From the NCBI GenBank assembly GCA_012729505.1, contig JAAYDA010000036.1, positions 1 to 46,403 on the forward strand: DNA of 46,403 nt, given 5' to 3'. The position numbers were made by a program, and so were the translations under genes. Below, in pieces: positions 43,473-46,403 of this stretch. Within the stretch, counting starts at the first letter, position 1, and every line of letters begins with the position of its first letter. The notes below the pieces were generated by a model that saw nothing but the letters and a program-made list of their open reading frames with translations, did no database searches and was not told the DNA's origin. The DNA comes from Syntrophomonadaceae bacterium. GTDB lineage: Bacteria > Bacillota > Syntrophomonadia > Syntrophomonadales > DTU052.

Positions 43473-45203
43473 TTATAAATGTTTTTTGTGTTGCTGATGA
43501 TAATGAGTATGCAGGAGTTCATGAGACTTGTGTCCCAATGGCTCATGGAGGAACTCATCATACAAAGTTTTTACCTCTTGATTTTCATGGGATTTCCTCA
43601 CCGGCAATCCTTCATCCTCAATATAAATGCAGCCTATACGCTCAGTTCGTTTCTTATTGGATTTGGTTAAGGGCTGGCCGCCTCCGCCGATACATCCGCC
43701 GGGACAGGCCATGATCTCTATAAAGTGATAGGGCGATTCCCCTGCTCTGACCAGATCCATCAGCTTGCGAGCGCTGCCCAGACCATGTCCCACCGCAACC
43801 TTAACCACAGTTCCGTCGAGATCCACCTCGGCTTCCTTGATGCCATCCATGCCACGTACTCCGGTGAATCTTACATCCTCCAGGGTTTTCTTGGTAACAA
43901 CCTCATATACTGTCCGCAAGGCCGCCTCCATAACTCCTCCGGTAGCTCCAAATATAACTGCTGCCCCGGTGTACTCACCCATCCAGGAATCAAATGCCGA
44001 AGGTTGAAGACGGGTGAGGTCCAAACCGGACATAGCGAAAAGACGCCCTATCTCCCGAGTGGTAAGGACCAGATCCACATCCTGGTAGCCACTGGCATTC
44101 ATCTCTGGGCGGGCCGCCTCGAATTTCTTGGCGGTACAGGGCATAATGGATACTGAGTAGATCTTGGAGGGATCTATTCCCATCTTCTCAGCCCAATAGG
44201 TCTTTACTAAAGCCCCGAACATCTGTTGAGGCGACTTGCAGGTGGAGAGATTATCCAGCAGATCCGGATAGAAGGTTTCACAGAAGTTTATCCATCCCGG
44301 ACTGCAGGAGGTAAACATGGGCAATTGGCCTTGACCTGTAGTCAGCCTGCTCAGAAGCTCATGGCCTTCTTCGAGTATAGTCAAATCAGCGGTAAAATTA
44401 GTATGCAAAACATAGTCAAATCCCAATTGGCGCAATCCGCCGACGAAAACCTCCATATCAAGTTCTCCGGAGTTCATCCCCACCAGTTCGGCTATGGCCA
44501 GCCGCACTGCCGGAGCAATCTGAGTAACAACCACCTTGTCCGGATCGGCTACTGCCGCCAGGAATTCATCAATCTGCTCATTTTCATAGATAGCCCCCAC
44601 CGGACAAGCATGGATACATTGACCACAGAGAATACAAGGGCTATCGCTGAGTAATCCTCCCATAGAGGGTACGACCATAGACTGGTGACCGCGTTTCTCA
44701 ACACCCAGGGCATGAACGGTCTGAATCTCACTGCAGGCGCCTATACAACGCCGGCAGTTTATACACTTGTTCTGATCTCTGACCAAGCTGATAGTTGAAC
44801 GATCTAAAGGATATTCTTCGACTTTGAGTTCGAAGGGGTTATCCCTGATCATGTACTCCGCTGCCAGATCTTGCAGTTCACAAACACCATTTCTTATGCA
44901 GGTTAAACAATCCTGGGGATGATGTGCCAGGATCAGTTCTAAAATAGTTTTTCTCGCCTCAATAACCTTCGGGGTTTTGGTTTTTACAACCATTCCATCC
45001 CATACCGGCGCGGCACAGGCTGCTGACAACAGACTTTGCCCCTCGACTTCACAAACACATATCCTGCAGTTCGCCTTGACCTCCTGATCAGGATGGAAGC
45101 AAAGGGTGGGGATTATGATTCCAGCCTCTTGTGCCGCATAAAGAATAGTTGAGCCGTCGGGTACGGACACGTTAATTCCGTCTATGGTTACATTCGCCAT
45201 CAT
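43473..45203 (-). CDS. hydA: [FeFe]-hydrogenase catalytic subunit HydA
   Basis: About 576 residues. An N-terminal [2Fe-2S] domain (C37, C48, C51, C65), a NuoG-like HxxxC-x2-C-x5-C site (about 97-110), two [4Fe-4S] motifs (CINCRRCIGAC, CILCGQCIHACP) and the H-cluster domain with TSCSPGW (301-307), MPCTAKK (357-363) and MACPGGCIGGGGQP (500-513). All four H-cluster cysteines are present (C302, C358, C502, C506), but the adjacent proton-transfer position of many enzymes (TSCCPGW) is Ser here. It reduces protons to H2. With HydB it belongs to the trimeric NAD(H)-linked type; the S. wolfei enzyme of this kind makes H2 from NADH without ferredoxin. AAGGAG precedes ATG 45203 and it follows hydB by 11 nt. 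No hydC lies in the sequence present. Confidence 0.95.
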   Translation of the reverse strand: MMANVTIDGINVSVPDGSTILYAAQEAGIIIPTLCFHPDQEVKANCRICVCEVEGQSLLSAACAAPVWDGMVVKTKTPKVIEARKTILELILAHHPQDCLTCIRNGVCELQDLAAEYMIRDNPFELKVEEYPLDRSTISLVRDQNKCINCRRCIGACSEIQTVHALGVEKRGHQSMVVPSMGGLLSDSPCILCGQCIHACPVGAIYENEQIDEFLAAVADPDKVVVTQIAPAVRLAIAELVGMNSGELDMEVFVGGLRQLGFDYVLHTNFTADLTILEEGHELLSRLTTGQGQLPMFTSCSPGWINFCETFYPDLLDNLSTCKSPQQMFGALVKTYWAEKMGIDPSKIYSVSIMPCTAKKFEAARPEMNASGYQDVDLVLTTREIGRLFAMSGLDLTRLQPSAFDSWMGEYTGAAVIFGATGGVMEAALRTVYEVVTKKTLEDVRFTGVRGMDGIKEAEVDLDGTVVKVAVGHGLGSARKLMDLVRAGESPYHFIEIMACPGGCIGGGGQPLTKSNKKRTERIGCIYIEDEGLPVRKSHENQEVKTLYDEFLHEPLGHKSHELLHTHYHQQHKKHL

Positions 45204-45214
45204 GCTCACTCCTT

Positions 45215-46276
45215 TTACCCTGTTACCTTCGCTTCGTAGTCGGCCTTAAAATGCCGCATAGTGGTTAAGACCGGAACAGGCGCCGCCTGACCTAAACCAC
45301 ACAAGCAGGAGACAGACATAACCCGTCCCAGCTTTTCCAGTACAGCCATATCCTTGGCTATGCCTTTCCCTTGGTTTATCTTCTCAATTATTTCGCAAAC
45401 CCTCATAGTTCCTTCACGGCAAGGGGCACACTTGCCACAGGACTCATGCTCAAAGAACTGAGCAATACGCTCAATTACATCTACAATATCTCTCGTTTGA
45501 TCCATGACAAAAACTGCACCAGACCCAAGTGTGGCCCCGATTTTCTGCATGGAATCGAAATCAGCCGGAGAATCCAGCAAATCTTCAGGAATAAAACCTC
45601 CTGAACTGCCGCCGATTTGAACGGCTTTGAACTTCTTACCCTGGGGAATACCGCCGCCAAAATCGAAAACAATCTCTCTTATGGTTGTGTCGGTAGGCAC
45701 CTCAATAAAAGTCTTGTTGACTACATCACCGGTCAGAGTGAATACTTTTGTTCCCGGATAACCGGCGGCGCCAATCGACTTGAACCAGTCGGCCCCCTTC
45801 TCAATAATTACGGGTAAATTAACAAAGGTTTCCACATTGTTTACTATTGTGGGTTTGCCCCAAAGTCCGGCCACACCCGGATAAGGCGGCTTATAACGGG
45901 GTTCGCCGCGTCCGCCTTCGATAGATTCTATCAAAGCAGTTTCCTCGCCACAGACATAAGCTCCGGCCCCCATGCGCACCTCAATATCAAAATCTCCAAG
46001 CAGGCCTTTGTCTTTAGCCTGGATAATTGCTTTTTTAAGCAGATCCACTACATAAGGATACTCTCCCCGGCAATAGATAAACCCCTTGGTGGCGCCAATG
46101 GCATAAGCACAGATGGCCATACCTTCCAGCAAGCTCTGGGGATCGTTCTCCATTATGATTCTGTCTTTATAAGTGCCGGGCTCGCCCTCGTCGGCATTAC
46201 ACACTACATACTTTTGGTCGGCGGAAGCTCGGTAGGCAAAATTCCACTTCTGACCTGCATTAAACCCTGCGCCTCC
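45215..46276 (-). pseudogene. hydB: HydB/NuoF-like NADH-dehydrogenase subunit, 5' truncated
   Basis: The C-terminal 354 residues of a NuoF-like diaphorase that passes electrons from NADH through FMN and Fe-S clusters to HydA. Visible are GGAGFNAGQKWNFAYRASAD, VVCNADEGEPGTYKDR, GAGAYVCGEETALIESIEG (FMN/NADH site) and the [4Fe-4S] ligands in ESCGKCAPCREGTMR with the later CLCGLGQ. It ends at ADYEAKVTG with no C-terminal ferredoxin domain. Homology begins abruptly at GGAG (46276); immediately upstream in frame is TAG (46277-46279), where the family continues with ...RGRGGAGF. So the 5' end is cut by the element that fills 46277 to the window end. The gene may be inactivated in this copy, or this may be an assembly junction. 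Confidence 0.82.
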
Positions 46277-46403
46277 CTATAGTGCCCCCTGTTGTCAAGA
46301 CACATTGCTGATAAAAATAAGCTAATGTGTCCCTCCTTTGCTAAATTGCTAATTTCATCGGCATTTGCTGATAGTATTCAGCGGGGCATCTATCTCCAAG
46401 CGA
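46277..46403. mobile_element. Probable terminus of an insertion sequence
   Basis: From 46277 to the window end the sequence is unrelated to NuoF and abruptly replaces it at CTATAG/GGAGGC. It contains an 8-bp inverted repeat GACACATT ... AATGTGTC (about 46299-46331) and repeats of TTGCT(A/G)AT, features of IS ends. No transposase frame fits in the remaining 127 bases, and the family is not recognised. The other end lies outside the window. Confidence 0.45.

Noticed and set aside
43473-43530. Histidine-rich C-terminus of HydA as a possible metal-storage tail
   Set aside because: HELLHTHY is common at the end of many [FeFe]-hydrogenases; only a few extra His residues remain, so it is not notable.

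Overview
The window looks like chromosomal DNA of a syntrophic, anaerobic, Gram-positive fatty-acid oxidiser close to Syntrophomonas (Firmicutes, Syntrophomonadaceae). The evidence is the combination of two medium/long-chain acyl-CoA synthetases, a butyrate-type CoA-transferase, a trimeric-type NAD-linked [FeFe]-hydrogenase, a B. subtilis-like dgt-dnaG-rpoD macromolecular synthesis operon, a PrsA-type lipoprotein foldase and a YtpB-type C35 terpene synthase. Many starts are TTG or GTG with strong AGGAGG ribosome binding sites. The species assignment is inference from gene content only.

Layout, left to right. (1) 1-260: terminator hairpins and a short stretch resembling group II intron domain I. 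(2) 261-7071: a molybdopterin oxidoreductase with a PNPOx-like flavoprotein, an orphan biotin-independent carboxyltransferase subunit, and a CoA-transferase/MaoC hot-dog operon. (3) 7072-11623: a 0.9 kb regulatory gap with a perfect sigma-54 promoter and an upstream inverted repeat, then two tandem acyl-CoA synthetases. (4) 11829-14176: tRNA operon Asp-Phe-Gly with its own promoter and terminator, then spermidine synthase and ornithine-decarboxylase-like genes. (5) 14310-18738: leftward cluster prsA, mrp, sufC, a short sufB and lysR, probably a minimal SUF-like Fe-S assembly system; lysR has no ATG, GTG or TTG start. (6) 18916-22872: C35 terpenoid pair (polyprenyl diphosphate synthase plus YtpB-like cyclase, overlapping genes), Na+/Ca2+ exchanger-like protein and PHP phosphatase. 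(7) 23057-27235: DUF1015 protein, RACo-like ASKHA ferredoxin, MobB and a small membrane protein. (8) 27532-30792: RNase P RNA, HU, Nif3/TrmK pair and a separate 6S-like structured RNA with promoter and terminator. (9) 30953-36911: polar amino-acid ABC transporter (its ATPase also lacks a canonical start), ferritin-like protein, CopA and CopZ. (10) 37006-41441: tRNA operon Asn-Met-Glu-Val and dgt-dnaG-rpoD. (11) 41915-46403: DUF342/FapA-like protein and hydrogenase subunits HydA and HydB; hydB is broken 5' by what looks like the end of a mobile element.

Functionally, the acyl-CoA synthetases and CoA-transferase would activate fatty acids for beta-oxidation, and the NAD-linked hydrogenase would dispose of the electrons as H2. 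The sigma-54 promoter gives fatty-acid activation a dedicated control point. The strongest unusual signals are that promoter with its inverted repeat, the genes with non-canonical starts (ATC/ATT and CTG classes), the compact Fe-S assembly cluster, the overlapping C35 terpenoid pair, the unassigned 6S-like RNA, and the interrupted hydrogenase operon. No CRISPR array, prophage or clear defence system was seen.
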